From positions 21,515 through 85,514 of the forward strand of contig JAXMCE010000014.1 in NCBI GenBank assembly GCA_046349515.1: DNA of 64,000 nt. Direction: 5' to 3'. The notes under the pieces were generated by a model. That model was given only the letters and a program-made list of their open reading frames with translations, ran no database searches and was not told the origin of the DNA. The first letter of the stretch is position 1, and the number at the start of each line of letters is the position of its first letter. The DNA comes from JBGPGW01 sp046349515 (GTDB lineage Bacteria > Pseudomonadota > Alphaproteobacteria > CADEGL01). A program made the position numbers and the translations under genes. Shown one piece after another: positions 35,737-44,588 of the stretch.

Positions 35737-36822
35737 ATGGCTCGAAAGCCGGAAGGGGCGCTGAGGAAAGGTTGGACGACGGGTGCCTGCGCGGCGGCCG
35801 CGGCGCGCGCGGCCTTTCAGGCGTTGTTAACTGGCGCGTTTCCCGATCCGGTGACGATCCGGTTGCCCCGCGGCGAGATGCCGAGCTTCCCGCTGGCGCG
35901 ACACTGCGTCGATGGGACCAGCGCCGAGGCGGGCATCATCAAGGACGCAGGCGACGATCCGGATGTGACGCATGGCGCACTCATCCTCGCGCGAGTGAGC
36001 GCCGGACCATCCGGGCGCGGCATCGCCTTTCATGCGGGGGACGGCGTCGGCACGGTGACGCGGCCGGGTCTGGCCTTGGCGGTCGGTGAGCCCGCCATCA
36101 ATCCAGCGCCGCGTCAGATGATCCGCGAGGCCCTGCACGATGTTGCGGAATGCTGCGGTGCCGATTGCGATGTCGACGTGACGATATCGATCCCGGGCGG
36201 CAAGGACATGGCGTCTCGGACCATGAATGAGCGTCTCGGAATCGTCGGCGGCTTGTCGATCCTTGGGACGACCGGCGTGGTTATTCCTTACTCCTGCGCG
36301 TCGTGGATCCATTCGATCCAGCGCGGTATCGATGTTGCGCGCGCGGCGGGCCTTGTTCATGTCGCCGCATCGACGGGGCGCACGTCAGAGACGGCGGTCC
36401 AGCGATTGTATGCGTTGCCCGAGCACGCCCTCATCGACATGGGTGATTTCGTCGGCGCCATGCTCAAATATCTTCGCAAGAACCCGGTTCCTCGGCTCAC
36501 CATTGCCGGAGGGTTCGCCAAGCTCTCGAAGCTCGCGAACGGGCACCTCGATCTCCATTCGAGCCGGTCACCGGTCGAATCGGCGCCACTTGCCGAACTT
36601 CTGGCGGCCCTCGGCGCGGATTCAGCGCTCGTTGCGTCCGCCCGACATCAGCCGAGCGCAGCGGAAGTGCTGCGACAATCGGGCGACCGGCGGTCCGAGC
36701 TTGTGGAGGCCGTGGCGCGGCGCGCGCGCGAAGTCGCCTTGGCTACGCTCTCGAGCGACGTCGATGTGGAGGTGCTCGTCGTCGATCGCGACGGTGCGAT
36801 TCTTGGTCGCGCCGGGCACTGA
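35737..36822 (+). CDS. cbiD: CbiD, cobalt-precorrin-5B C1-methyltransferase
   Basis: A 361-residue CbiD. It methylates C1 of cobalt-precorrin-5B in the early-cobalt route, where the late-cobalt route uses CobF. The family block LRKGWTTGACAAAAARAAFQALLTG near the N-terminus and the MNERLGIVGGLSILGTTGVVIPYS stretch around 160-185 are clear. Absence of a cobF in the window agrees. It is followed by cobK with a one-base gap; the upstream region is divergent from the EthD gene and has no riboswitch that I can see. Confidence 0.92.
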   Translation: MARKPEGALRKGWTTGACAAAAARAAFQALLTGAFPDPVTIRLPRGEMPSFPLARHCVDGTSAEAGIIKDAGDDPDVTHGALILARVSAGPSGRGIAFHAGDGVGTVTRPGLALAVGEPAINPAPRQMIREALHDVAECCGADCDVDVTISIPGGKDMASRTMNERLGIVGGLSILGTTGVVIPYSCASWIHSIQRGIDVARAAGLVHVAASTGRTSETAVQRLYALPEHALIDMGDFVGAMLKYLRKNPVPRLTIAGGFAKLSKLANGHLDLHSSRSPVESAPLAELLAALGADSALVASARHQPSAAEVLRQSGDRRSELVEAVARRAREVALATLSSDVDVEVLVVDRDGAILGRAGH

Positions 36823-36823
36823 C

Positions 36824-37612
36824 ATGTCGCGGCGCTTTCGCATTTTGATCCTGGGCGGGACGGCCGATGCGGTGGCCCTGGCAGCCGAAGCCGAGGCGCG
36901 TTTCGCCGATCGGTTGACTGTCATCACGTCTTTGGCTGGCAGGACCTCCAACCCGATACGGCCGGCCGGAGAGGTACGGCACGGCGGGTTCGGCGGCAGC
37001 GAGGGTCTCGCAGCCTATCTTCGTGCGGCGGCCATCGACGCGGTGGTCGACGCGACGCATCCTTTCGCCTGCCAAATATCCGCGCATGCGATGCAGGCAT
37101 GCGATGCTAAAGGCATCCCTCGGCTGGTGTTGCTGCGTCCGCCTTGGACGGAACGGCCGGGCGATCGGTGGCACTCCGTGGCTGACGGCGCGGCGGCCGC
37201 TCGGCTCGTGCCGCAACTGGGCCGGCGTGCCTTTCTCACTGTGGGCGCGCGGGATCTCGGGGCGTTTGCGCCCGTACGGGGCGTTTGGTTCCTTGTGCGG
37301 TTGGTCGAGACGCCCTTGGCGCCGTTGCCGCTCGGCGAGCACGAGCTTCTCGTCGCGCGTGGACCCTTCGACTGCGAATCGGAAGTCGCCCTTCTCACTC
37401 GTCACCAAATCGATCTCGTGGTGTCGAAGGCAAGCGGCGGTCGCTCCACCGAAGGCAAGATCGAGGCGGCCCGGCAACTCGGCCTGCCCGTCATCATGGT
37501 GCGCCGTCCGGACCCGGTACCGGGCATGGCTGTCGAGTCGGTTCAATCAGCGCTTTCTTGGATCGAGGAATGTCTGGCGGCCCTTGACTTACCCCCGGCT
37601 GCGGCCACCTAA
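36824..37612 (+). CDS. cobK: precorrin-6A reductase
   Basis: A 262-residue CobK/CbiJ that reduces (cobalt-)precorrin-6A with NADPH. Rossmann entrance ILILGGTADAVALAAEA at about 8-24, TSLAGRTSNPIRPAGEVRHGGFGG, DATHPFACQISAHA and VSKASGGRSTEGKIEAARQLGLPVIMV are diagnostic. ATG 36824 comes one base after the cbiD stop, so the two are coupled. A longer open frame in the same phase runs antisense-free through cbiD but is not protein. The ankyrin gene follows within nine bases. Confidence 0.93.
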   Translation: MSRRFRILILGGTADAVALAAEAEARFADRLTVITSLAGRTSNPIRPAGEVRHGGFGGSEGLAAYLRAAAIDAVVDATHPFACQISAHAMQACDAKGIPRLVLLRPPWTERPGDRWHSVADGAAAARLVPQLGRRAFLTVGARDLGAFAPVRGVWFLVRLVETPLAPLPLGEHELLVARGPFDCESEVALLTRHQIDLVVSKASGGRSTEGKIEAARQLGLPVIMVRRPDPVPGMAVESVQSALSWIEECLAALDLPPAAAT

Positions 37613-37620
37613 TTTCGGTG

Positions 37621-38196
37621 ATGATCGCGCTCCGACACGCCTGTCTCTGCTTTTTCCTATTGTTTCTAGCGAACCCCGCGGCGGCTCAGCTCCCGCTTGG
37701 CCAGCAAGGGCCGGGCATTGGGCCGGATCCGCTCTACGACGCCGCGTCGCGCGGCAGCCTCGATGGGGTCCAGCAACAGGTCAACGCCGGCGGTGAAGTC
37801 AACAAGGTCAATCAGGACGGCACGACGGCTCTCATCGCCGCAGCGAAGGGTGGATTCGCCGACGTGACGGATTTTCTAGTGAAGAGCAAAGCCAGACTCG
37901 AGCAAAAGGACAAGACACAGAACACTGCCCTGAACTGGGCGGCCGAACGCGGCCATGTCGAAGTCGTCCGCGTCCTTCTTGCCGCGGGCGCCGACCCGAA
38001 CACGCTCAATCGCGACGGTACGACCCCGCTCATCAAGGCGGCGAAGGGCGGTTATGTCGAGATTGCGCAACTCTTGATCGAGCGGAAAGCCGATCTTGCG
38101 CGTGCAGACTATTCCGGCCTGACGCCGCTCGATTGGGCCGAACGGGGCCGTCAGCCGAACATGGTGCGGCTCCTGAAGCAGGCAGGCACCCGGTAA
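37621..38196 (+). CDS. secreted ankyrin-repeat protein
   Basis: A 191-residue exported protein. A signal peptide (MIALRHACLCFFLLFLANPAAA) is followed by ankyrin repeats: DGTTALIAAAKGGFADVTDFL, QNTALNWAAERGHVEVVRVLL, DGTTPLIKAAKGGYVEIAQLL and a last half repeat. It starts nine bases after cobK (ATG 37621 or GTG 37618) and would be cotranscribed with cbiD-cobK. Ankyrin domains mediate protein contacts. Its place in a B12 operon is unexplained; it is convergent with cobM. Confidence 0.85.
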   Translation: MIALRHACLCFFLLFLANPAAAQLPLGQQGPGIGPDPLYDAASRGSLDGVQQQVNAGGEVNKVNQDGTTALIAAAKGGFADVTDFLVKSKARLEQKDKTQNTALNWAAERGHVEVVRVLLAAGADPNTLNRDGTTPLIKAAKGGYVEIAQLLIERKADLARADYSGLTPLDWAERGRQPNMVRLLKQAGTR

Positions 38197-38205
38197 CCGA
38201 CATCT

Positions 38206-38988
38206 TTAGCGTGACGAAGCGTGTTTCCTCGTTCGGCCGGGCCGCAGGATGTGGCTGTGCGTCTGCGCGTAGAGTCTGCTGTCCTCGAAGCCAACCGGTT
38301 CGAGCGCGCGACCGATGAGGATGAGAGCCGTGCGGGTGACGCGTGCCGCTTTCACTTTGGCTTGGATGTCTGAAAGCCGACCTTTGATGATGACTTGGTC
38401 CGGCCAGCTCACGCGCGCCGCGATAACGACTGGGCAGTCTCGGCCATAGTGCGGTGTGACCTCGCGCACGACGCGGGCGAGGTTGTTGATGGAAAGGTGG
38501 ATCGCGAGCGTCGCGCCCGTCGCGCCAAAATTGGCGAGCGTCTCGCGATCGGGCATGGCTGATGCGCGAACCGCCGTCCGCGTGAGGACGACGCTTTGAC
38601 TCACGCCGGGCAATGTCAATTCCTGGCACAGTGCGGCCGCCGCGGCGGCGAATGCCGGAACCCCGGGCGTCACGTCATAGGCGATGCCAAGCGTATCGAG
38701 CCGGCGCATTTGCTCGGCGATCGCGCCATAAAGAGATGGGTCGCCCGAGTGGAGGCGAGCGACATCGTGACCGGCGCGATCGGCATGCGCCATCTCCTCG
38801 ATGATCTCGTCGAGCGTCAGGCTCGCCGTGTCGACGATGCGCGCGTCGTTGGGTGCCGCGTCGATGAGGGCGCGCGGCACGAGCGAGCCGGCATAGAGAA
38901 CGACGGGACATCGGCGCACGAGCTCGAGGCCGCGGACAGTGATGAGATCGGGCGCGCCCGGGCCGGCACCGATGAAGTGGACGGTCAT
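38206..38988 (-). CDS. cobM: precorrin-4 C11-methyltransferase
   Basis: A 260-residue CobM/CbiF SAM-dependent methylase that methylates C11 of (cobalt-)precorrin-4. The N-terminal VHFIGAGPGAPDLITVRG motif, the HSGDPSLYGAIAEQ segment, the PGVPAFAAAAAALCQELTLPG stretch and the VVLTRTA strand match. It overlaps the preceding cobJ stop by four bases (ATGA). It is last of a six-gene minus operon starting with cbiX. Confidence 0.94.
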   Translation of the reverse strand: MTVHFIGAGPGAPDLITVRGLELVRRCPVVLYAGSLVPRALIDAAPNDARIVDTASLTLDEIIEEMAHADRAGHDVARLHSGDPSLYGAIAEQMRRLDTLGIAYDVTPGVPAFAAAAAALCQELTLPGVSQSVVLTRTAVRASAMPDRETLANFGATGATLAIHLSINNLARVVREVTPHYGRDCPVVIAARVSWPDQVIIKGRLSDIQAKVKAARVTRTALILIGRALEPVGFEDSRLYAQTHSHILRPGRTRKHASSR

Positions 38989-40868
38989 CGAGCCACGTGT
39001 CGCCGGCCGGGCGCGCGATCGCCCGCCGATGTCGCTGCGTCAGGCTCGGCAGGGTCGTTCACCGCATAGCCGCGCGGTGTGTAAACCCAGCGCGTCGGCG
39101 CCGTCGTCGCGATGCGGGTCCGGCTGTTGCCGACGATGATGATGCTCAACATGTCGACTGATTCCGATTGGAGTTCCGAGAGTATCGTCGTCGTGACCTT
39201 TTCCCCTTGGCGGCCAAGGTTGCGCGCGACGATCACCGGCGTCGCCGCTGCACGGTGAGCGCGCAAGATCGATAGGGCATGTTCGAGCGGCGCCCGCCGT
39301 CGCAAGGACGCCGGATTATAGAGGCAGAGGACGAAGTCAGCCTGAGCCGCTGCCGACAAGCGGCGTTCAATCTCGCTCCAGGGAGTCAGAAGGTCCGAGA
39401 GAGAGAGTACGGCAAAGTCGTGCCCGAGCGGCGCGCCGGCGCGGGCGGCCGCTGCCTGCATGGCCGAGAGGCCAGGGATGACCTCGATCGCGATCCTGCG
39501 CCATGACGGACTGTCTTTATGTTCAAGCAATTCGAAAACAAGGGCGGCAAGGCCATAGATACCGGCATCGCCCGACGAGATAAGCGCCACATCGCGCCCT
39601 TCCGCCGCCAGGTCGAGCGCGAGGCGAGCGCGATCGACCTCCTCCCCGAGCGCCGATCCATGCCGGCGTTGCCCTGGCGAGGGTGTGCCAAGAAGGTCGA
39701 GATAGAGCCGGTAGCCGACGATGTCCGTGGCCGAGCGGAGGGCGGCCGTTGCTTCGGGGCTGCGCCACGCGTGGTCGCCGGGGCCGATGCCGACGATCGA
39801 AAGCCGCCCTCGGGCTCGGCCGATGTCGAGCGCGGCGATGTCCGACCGCGCCCGCGCGACGGCACAAGTGGCATTGGCCGACTTCGTCTTCGGGACGACG
39901 AGGAGGCCTTCGGGTCCAGCGGCCGCAAGCGCCGCACCTTCGGCGACGCCGTGACATCCTGTCTCCCTGAACACGGCCTCCGACGGATTGGCCAGGCGCG
40001 GTCGCTCCTCTTCGAGGCGCGGCGCATCGAAAAACCGCGCGGGCACGCCAAGCGCCCGTGCGACATCATGAACCGCCGGTTCGTCCGACTTGAGGTCGAT
40101 CGAGACGACAGTCGCGACGGCATCTGGGGCGAGGGAGTGCGCTGCGAGCGTATCGAAGACGAGGCGCCGGAGCTCCTCGGGTTCCGTGTTCCGCGCGCAA
40201 CCCACCCCCAAGGCGAGTACGGGAGGATGGTAGATCAACGACGCCGCGTAATCGTTCGGGACGCGGTCGGTAACGCGAATCGCGAGCGCGCCGTTGTCTT
40301 GAAACGCGCCGTGCGCAGTTGGGAGCCATCCGGCCGACCCGGCTTCGACCACAAGCCGCACGGCGTCGCCGGCGAGCAAGGCCGCGCTGACCGGTGGAAC
40401 CATGTCGAGGTTGGCGATGCGCCACCCGGGCGGCGGATCATCCAACGCGACGCCGAGGCGAAGATCGCTCGCGGAGGTGATGGCGACGGCACCGCCCGTG
40501 AGAGACGCGGCTGCGTGCGCCAGGGCGTGCCCGCCGCGGTGACCGCCGAGGAGAGGCACGACCGTTCGCCCGTCTTCCGACATCGCGATCACGGGCGCCT
40601 CATCGTGTTTGTCGCCGAGCGCGCTCGCCAGGCTACGGATGAGAATGCCAGTCGAGCAGAGGCCCAGAATCGGAGTCCGCGCGCGGAAAAGTCCAGAAAG
40701 ATGCGCAGCCGTCTGGGTGAACGGAACATCGGCCGCCGGCACGCGCGGCGCGTAGCCGTGGATTTCGGATTGCGGAAGCACTGATTTGAGCCGTCGCGCG
40801 AGGTCCAAGGCGCTCGACCCCAGCACGACGATCGCGGTTCCTTTGGGTCGGCTGTCGGGCCTCTTCAT
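38985..40868 (-). CDS. cobJ: CbiG-CobJ fusion: cobalt-precorrin-5A hydrolase and precorrin-3B C17-methyltransferase
   Basis: A 627-residue two-part protein. Residues about 10-345 are a complete CbiG: N-terminal half with STGILIRSLA and VVPLLGGHRGGHALA, and the CobE-like C-terminal half with LGVGCARNTEPEELRRLV, SIDLKSDEPAVHDVA and PKTKSANATCAVA. Residues about 355-610 are a CobJ/CbiH methylase starting IVGIGPGDHAWRSPEA, with SSGDAGIYGLAALVFEL and IPGLSAMQAAAARAGAPLGHDF. Such fusions are known in alphaproteobacteria. CbiG opens the delta-lactone and releases the C2 unit in the early-cobalt route. It overlaps cobI and cobM by four bases each. Confidence 0.92.
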   Translation of the reverse strand: MKRPDSRPKGTAIVVLGSSALDLARRLKSVLPQSEIHGYAPRVPAADVPFTQTAAHLSGLFRARTPILGLCSTGILIRSLASALGDKHDEAPVIAMSEDGRTVVPLLGGHRGGHALAHAAASLTGGAVAITSASDLRLGVALDDPPPGWRIANLDMVPPVSAALLAGDAVRLVVEAGSAGWLPTAHGAFQDNGALAIRVTDRVPNDYAASLIYHPPVLALGVGCARNTEPEELRRLVFDTLAAHSLAPDAVATVVSIDLKSDEPAVHDVARALGVPARFFDAPRLEEERPRLANPSEAVFRETGCHGVAEGAALAAAGPEGLLVVPKTKSANATCAVARARSDIAALDIGRARGRLSIVGIGPGDHAWRSPEATAALRSATDIVGYRLYLDLLGTPSPGQRRHGSALGEEVDRARLALDLAAEGRDVALISSGDAGIYGLAALVFELLEHKDSPSWRRIAIEVIPGLSAMQAAAARAGAPLGHDFAVLSLSDLLTPWSEIERRLSAAAQADFVLCLYNPASLRRRAPLEHALSILRAHRAAATPVIVARNLGRQGEKVTTTILSELQSESVDMLSIIIVGNSRTRIATTAPTRWVYTPRGYAVNDPAEPDAATSAGDRAPGRRHVAR

Positions 40869-41575
40869 TCCCAGACCTTGCCGCGCTTGTGCACGAGGAT
40901 CATGGAGAAATAGGGGACGCTTCCGGGATCGATGTCGGTGAGCGCCAGGACGCGCTCCGACGGGAGCGTGGCGTGCTCGATGTAGCGCGAATGATCCAAG
41001 AGGTCGAGTTCGCCCAGAACGCGGAGGACTTTCGAGAAGTGGCGCCCAAGTTTGATGATTGCCGCGGAGTCGGCGGCCAGCAGGCGTCGCGCCAAGTCAT
41101 CCGCCGCGAGCGGCGCCGGGATGATGGAGAGGACATCCGATCGCGCCGCGAGTGGCGCACCCATTCTCGTGGCGCAGGCCATGAGCGACGACACGCCGGG
41201 AATGACCGTGATGTCATGGCGTGGAGCCAGCCGGCCATAGAGATACATGAACGAACCGTAGAAGAACGGATCGCCCTGGCACAAGGCCGCGACATCCCGT
41301 CCGGCCGCGAGGTGCTCTTCGATCACGACGGCGGTCCGATCGTAGACAGCGACCGCGGGAAAACGTTCGACGTCGAGGGGCATGCGGATCGGAATTTCGA
41401 TCTGACCTCCCGGCAAGTGCGCGGCGACGATCGCGCGCGTGAGACTGTCGCCATGCTCCGGAGCCGGATAGGCGATCACAGGGCACCGCTTGATGGTCTC
41501 GACGGCCTTGAGAGTGATCAGCTCAGGATCACCGGGCCCGACGCCAACGCCGTAGAGAACGCCTTTGTCGCTCAC
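40865..41575 (-). CDS. cobI: precorrin-2 C20-methyltransferase
   Basis: A 236-residue CobI/CbiL that methylates C20 of (cobalt-)precorrin-2. YGVGVGPGDPELITLKAVE at the start, CQGDPFFYGSFMYLYGRL in the middle and PGVSSLMACATRMGAPLA follow the family. GTG 41575 makes a GTGA overlap with the cobL stop; the long frame upstream is cobL shadow. The cobJ gene overlaps its own stop by four bases. Confidence 0.94.
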   Translation of the reverse strand: MSDKGVLYGVGVGPGDPELITLKAVETIKRCPVIAYPAPEHGDSLTRAIVAAHLPGGQIEIPIRMPLDVERFPAVAVYDRTAVVIEEHLAAGRDVAALCQGDPFFYGSFMYLYGRLAPRHDITVIPGVSSLMACATRMGAPLAARSDVLSIIPAPLAADDLARRLLAADSAAIIKLGRHFSKVLRVLGELDLLDHSRYIEHATLPSERVLALTDIDPGSVPYFSMILVHKRGKVWE

Positions 41576-42792
41576 GATGGCGCCACCGGCTTCTGGGCGA
41601 AGAGTTGCGTCACGGGCATCAGCGGGCGCCAGGCGTTGAACGAACCGACGGGTTCGGCGCGCGAGACCGCAAGGCGAGTCAGGTTGCCGGTGATTGACTC
41701 GCGCAGGCGGGAAAGGACGCTCTCGCCCTCGAGAGAAACCGCATTCGCGACCAACCGTCCGCCGGGCAGGAGCGAGGACCAACAGGCCTCGGCCAATCCG
41801 GGCTCTGTCAAGCCGCCGCCGATGAACACCGCATTCGGACGCGCAAGGGATGTGAGTGCACCGGGCGCCGTGCCATTGACGATCGAGAGTCTCGGGACAC
41901 CGAGGCGAAGCGCGTTCTCGGCGATGATCTGCGCGCGCGCCGCGTCGCGCTCGATGGCAAAGGCCTCTGTGAGCCGCGCGCCTCTCAGCCATTCGATGGC
42001 GATCGAGCCGCATCCGGCGCCGACATCCCACAGCGTCTCCCCCGCAAGCGGCCCAAGGGCCGCGAGCGTCGCGGCGCGGACCTCACGCTTCGTCAATTGA
42101 CCGTCATGGAGAAAGGCGTCGTCCGGCAAGCCGGCCAATCGGGAATAGGCGCGCGCATTGGGCCCTGCCTGGCATTCGATGGCGACCGTGTTGAAATCGG
42201 CCGTTACACGCTCACCCCACTCGTCGGCCGACGCCTCGACGCGACGCTCGTCGATGCCGCCCATGTGTTCAAAGACGGTCATCCGGCTCCGCCCATAGCC
42301 GTTTGTCATCAAGGCGCCGGCGATGCGAGAGGGCGTATGGCCGTCGGCGCTGAGAGCCAGGACACGCGCGCCGGGCGCCAGATGGAGATGGAGGGTCTCG
42401 AGCGGTCGGCTGTGCAGACTGACCAGCTCGACCTCCTGAAGCGGCCAGGCAAGACGGGCGCAAGCGAGGGAAAACGCGCTGGGCGCCGGAACGATCATCA
42501 TCTCGGCCGTGGGGAACCGTCGAGAGAGCGCAACCCCGATTCCAAACGACATGGGATCGCCGGTCGCAAGCACGGCCACGCGTTTTCCCCGTCGCGCCGC
42601 GATTGCATCGATCGTTCGGGCGAGCGGACTCTCCCATGCCAACCGCTCCGTCGCGTGGCCGTTCGGCACCATCTTCAAATGGCGCGCGCCGCCGACGAGC
42701 ACCTCGGCGCGTTCGATGAGACCCCGCACGGAGGCCGGTAGGCCCGCGAGCCCGTCTTCGTTGATGCCGATGATCGAGAGCCAGGCGGTCAT
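41572..42792 (-). CDS. cobL: precorrin-6B C5,15-methyltransferase (decarboxylating) CobL
   Basis: A 406-residue CobL: N-terminal CbiE-like methylase (about 1-205, GINEDGLAGLPA.. to the FEHMGG region) and C-terminal CbiT-like class I methylase (about 220-400, with LWDVGAGCGSIAIEWLRGA). It methylates C5 and C15 and decarboxylates the C12 acetate chain. ATG overlaps the cobH stop by four bases, and its stop overlaps cobI. Both domains are complete. Confidence 0.94.
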   Translation of the reverse strand: MTAWLSIIGINEDGLAGLPASVRGLIERAEVLVGGARHLKMVPNGHATERLAWESPLARTIDAIAARRGKRVAVLATGDPMSFGIGVALSRRFPTAEMMIVPAPSAFSLACARLAWPLQEVELVSLHSRPLETLHLHLAPGARVLALSADGHTPSRIAGALMTNGYGRSRMTVFEHMGGIDERRVEASADEWGERVTADFNTVAIECQAGPNARAYSRLAGLPDDAFLHDGQLTKREVRAATLAALGPLAGETLWDVGAGCGSIAIEWLRGARLTEAFAIERDAARAQIIAENALRLGVPRLSIVNGTAPGALTSLARPNAVFIGGGLTEPGLAEACWSSLLPGGRLVANAVSLEGESVLSRLRESITGNLTRLAVSRAEPVGSFNAWRPLMPVTQLFAQKPVAPS

Positions 42793-43421
42793 GGCAGGCC
42801 TTCGAAAAGCGCGTTGATGGCCGCCGCAGCCATGGCGCTGCCGCCGCGCCGTCCGAGAAGCGTCAGGAAAGGAACGCCGCGCGAATTGTGCGCGAGCTCC
42901 GCTTTCGACTCGGCGGCACCGACGAAGCCGACCGGGAATGCAAGGATGGCGGCAGGCTGCGGAATCCCCTGGTCGAGCAACTCCAAAAGGCGAAACAGGG
43001 CTGTCGGGGCGTTGCCAATGGCAACGACGGCGCCCTCAAGGCGCGGCCCCCAGCATTCGACGGCGGCAGCCGCGCGCGTACATTTTTGGGCCGAAGCGAT
43101 CGCCGCGGCCTCGGGCTCGGCATAGGCGCAGATGACGCGGCCACGACCGGCCTCCGCCGTGATGCCCTGCGCGGCCATGGGCGTGTCGACCAAGACGGTC
43201 GCACCCTGCTCGAGGGCCGCCTTCGCGCGGCTCGCGACGTCAGGTGAGAACGCAAGGTGTTGCACGATATCCGGCATGCCGCAGGCATGGACGAGCCGCA
43301 GGGCAACAGTCTCGAGCGATGGTGGAACGGCGGACAGGTCCGTCTCCCGGCGCGCGATGGCAAATGACCGGCGATAGATTTCCTGCGGCTCCCGGACGTA
43401 GTCGATCATCGTCTCGATCAA
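42789..43421 (-). CDS. cobH: precorrin-8X methylmutase
   Basis: A 210-residue CobH/CbiC that shifts a methyl from C11 to C12 to form (hydrogeno/co)byrinate. The catalytic His is in LRLVHACGMPDI (about residue 45), and VDTPMAAQGI, IGNAPTALFRLLEL and FPVGFVGAAESKAEL complete the family pattern. It is coupled to cbiX upstream and cobL downstream by four-base overlaps. Confidence 0.95.
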   Translation of the reverse strand: MIETMIDYVREPQEIYRRSFAIARRETDLSAVPPSLETVALRLVHACGMPDIVQHLAFSPDVASRAKAALEQGATVLVDTPMAAQGITAEAGRGRVICAYAEPEAAAIASAQKCTRAAAAVECWGPRLEGAVVAIGNAPTALFRLLELLDQGIPQPAAILAFPVGFVGAAESKAELAHNSRGVPFLTLLGRRGGSAMAAAAINALFEGLP

Positions 43422-44485
43422 GCGCCTTCCCGCCCTGATCGCAAACCGCGCGGACCCAGGGGATGGTCTGCCTGCGGATAGGGATGGTGGTGGCCCTGGG
43501 TGTGGGGATGGGTGTGGCCGTGACGCGATGGGTGGCCATGCGCATGGTCATGATGATCGTGACCGTGGTGGTCATGGTGGTGATCGTGCGCGGGCGAATC
43601 CTCGACGCCCGCTCCTTCGACGTGATGATGATGGCTTTCTTGACGAAGGCCGACTTCATCTTCGAAGCCGAGCACCTGCACGCGGTACTTGCACAACTGG
43701 CAGTTCATGTTGCCGGAGCCGTGCTGGATCTCGTCGATCCGCTCCGCGATGGCATCGAGCACCGAAGGGTGATCGTTGAGGTAGCCCGCCTTGACGAAAT
43801 GGGTGCCGGGATGTCTCGCGGCAACCGCGTCCACGGCATCATAGATCCGACTCACCAGGATGCCGCTGAAGAGAAAATACGGGTGGACGATGATCCGCTT
43901 GTAGCCGAGCCGGACTGCGTGCTCGAGCGCCGGCTCGACGAGCGGGAAGGTCACGCCCGAATAGGCTGTTTCGCCCCAACCGAAGCCGAGGCCTTCCCAG
44001 AGCATCCGGGTCACTTTGCTGACGTTGGAGTTGGCATCGGAGTCCGACGTGCCGCGGCCAACGACCATGAGAAGACAGTCGTGGCGCGCGACCGCGCCGC
44101 GCGCCTCGTTGGCCGCGGCTTCGGCCTCGCGGATGCGACCGCCAGCGGCAACCAGAAGCTTTGCATCCACGCCGAGGTCGCGACCGTACCGGATCGTGAT
44201 CCCCGGGTGACGAGCCATGTAAGTGTTGAGGACCGAGGGGATGTCGTTCTTCGCGTGCCCGGCGGCGAACAGCATGCACGGAATCGCGAGGATGCTTGTC
44301 GCGCCGCGCGAGCGAAGCGTGTCCAAGCCCTCGGCGATGATCGGCCGCGCGAATTCGAGATAGCCGTGTTCGAGATCGTAGGCACGAAGCCGCTCGCGCA
44401 TGCGCGCGGCGACCGCATCGAATTCCCGGATGGCCGATGCGTCACGGCTGCCATGGCCGCACAGCATCACGGCGGTTTTTGTCAT
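43418..44485 (-). CDS. cbiX: sirohydrochlorin cobaltochelatase CbiX with His-rich C-terminus
   Basis: A 355-residue long-form CbiX. Two tandem chelatase halves follow MLCGHGSRDASAIREFD; the second contains YKRIIVHPYFLFSGILVSRI. A CQLCKYR motif after MNCQ in the linker suggests an Fe-S or metal site. The last 70 residues are very His-rich (about 22 His), like metal-storing tails of cobalt and nickel proteins. CbiX inserts Co(II) into sirohydrochlorin, committing to the early-cobalt route. It starts a six-gene overlapping operon and is divergent from cobD, with a 103-base gap lacking an obvious riboswitch. Confidence 0.92.
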   Translation of the reverse strand: MTKTAVMLCGHGSRDASAIREFDAVAARMRERLRAYDLEHGYLEFARPIIAEGLDTLRSRGATSILAIPCMLFAAGHAKNDIPSVLNTYMARHPGITIRYGRDLGVDAKLLVAAGGRIREAEAAANEARGAVARHDCLLMVVGRGTSDSDANSNVSKVTRMLWEGLGFGWGETAYSGVTFPLVEPALEHAVRLGYKRIIVHPYFLFSGILVSRIYDAVDAVAARHPGTHFVKAGYLNDHPSVLDAIAERIDEIQHGSGNMNCQLCKYRVQVLGFEDEVGLRQESHHHHVEGAGVEDSPAHDHHHDHHGHDHHDHAHGHPSRHGHTHPHTQGHHHPYPQADHPLGPRGLRSGREGA

Positions 44486-44588
44486 GAGGGCCTCCTCGCG
44501 CGTATCCTGATGACTTGAACGCCGGGGTCAATACGTCTTGAGGTCCGCCATTGTTGACCGCATCGCGTGAGCTGGCCATGCTTTGAGC

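Noticed and set aside
44486..44588. Second B12 riboswitch between cbiX and cobD
   Set aside because: None of the conserved B12-box blocks are present in this 103-base gap.
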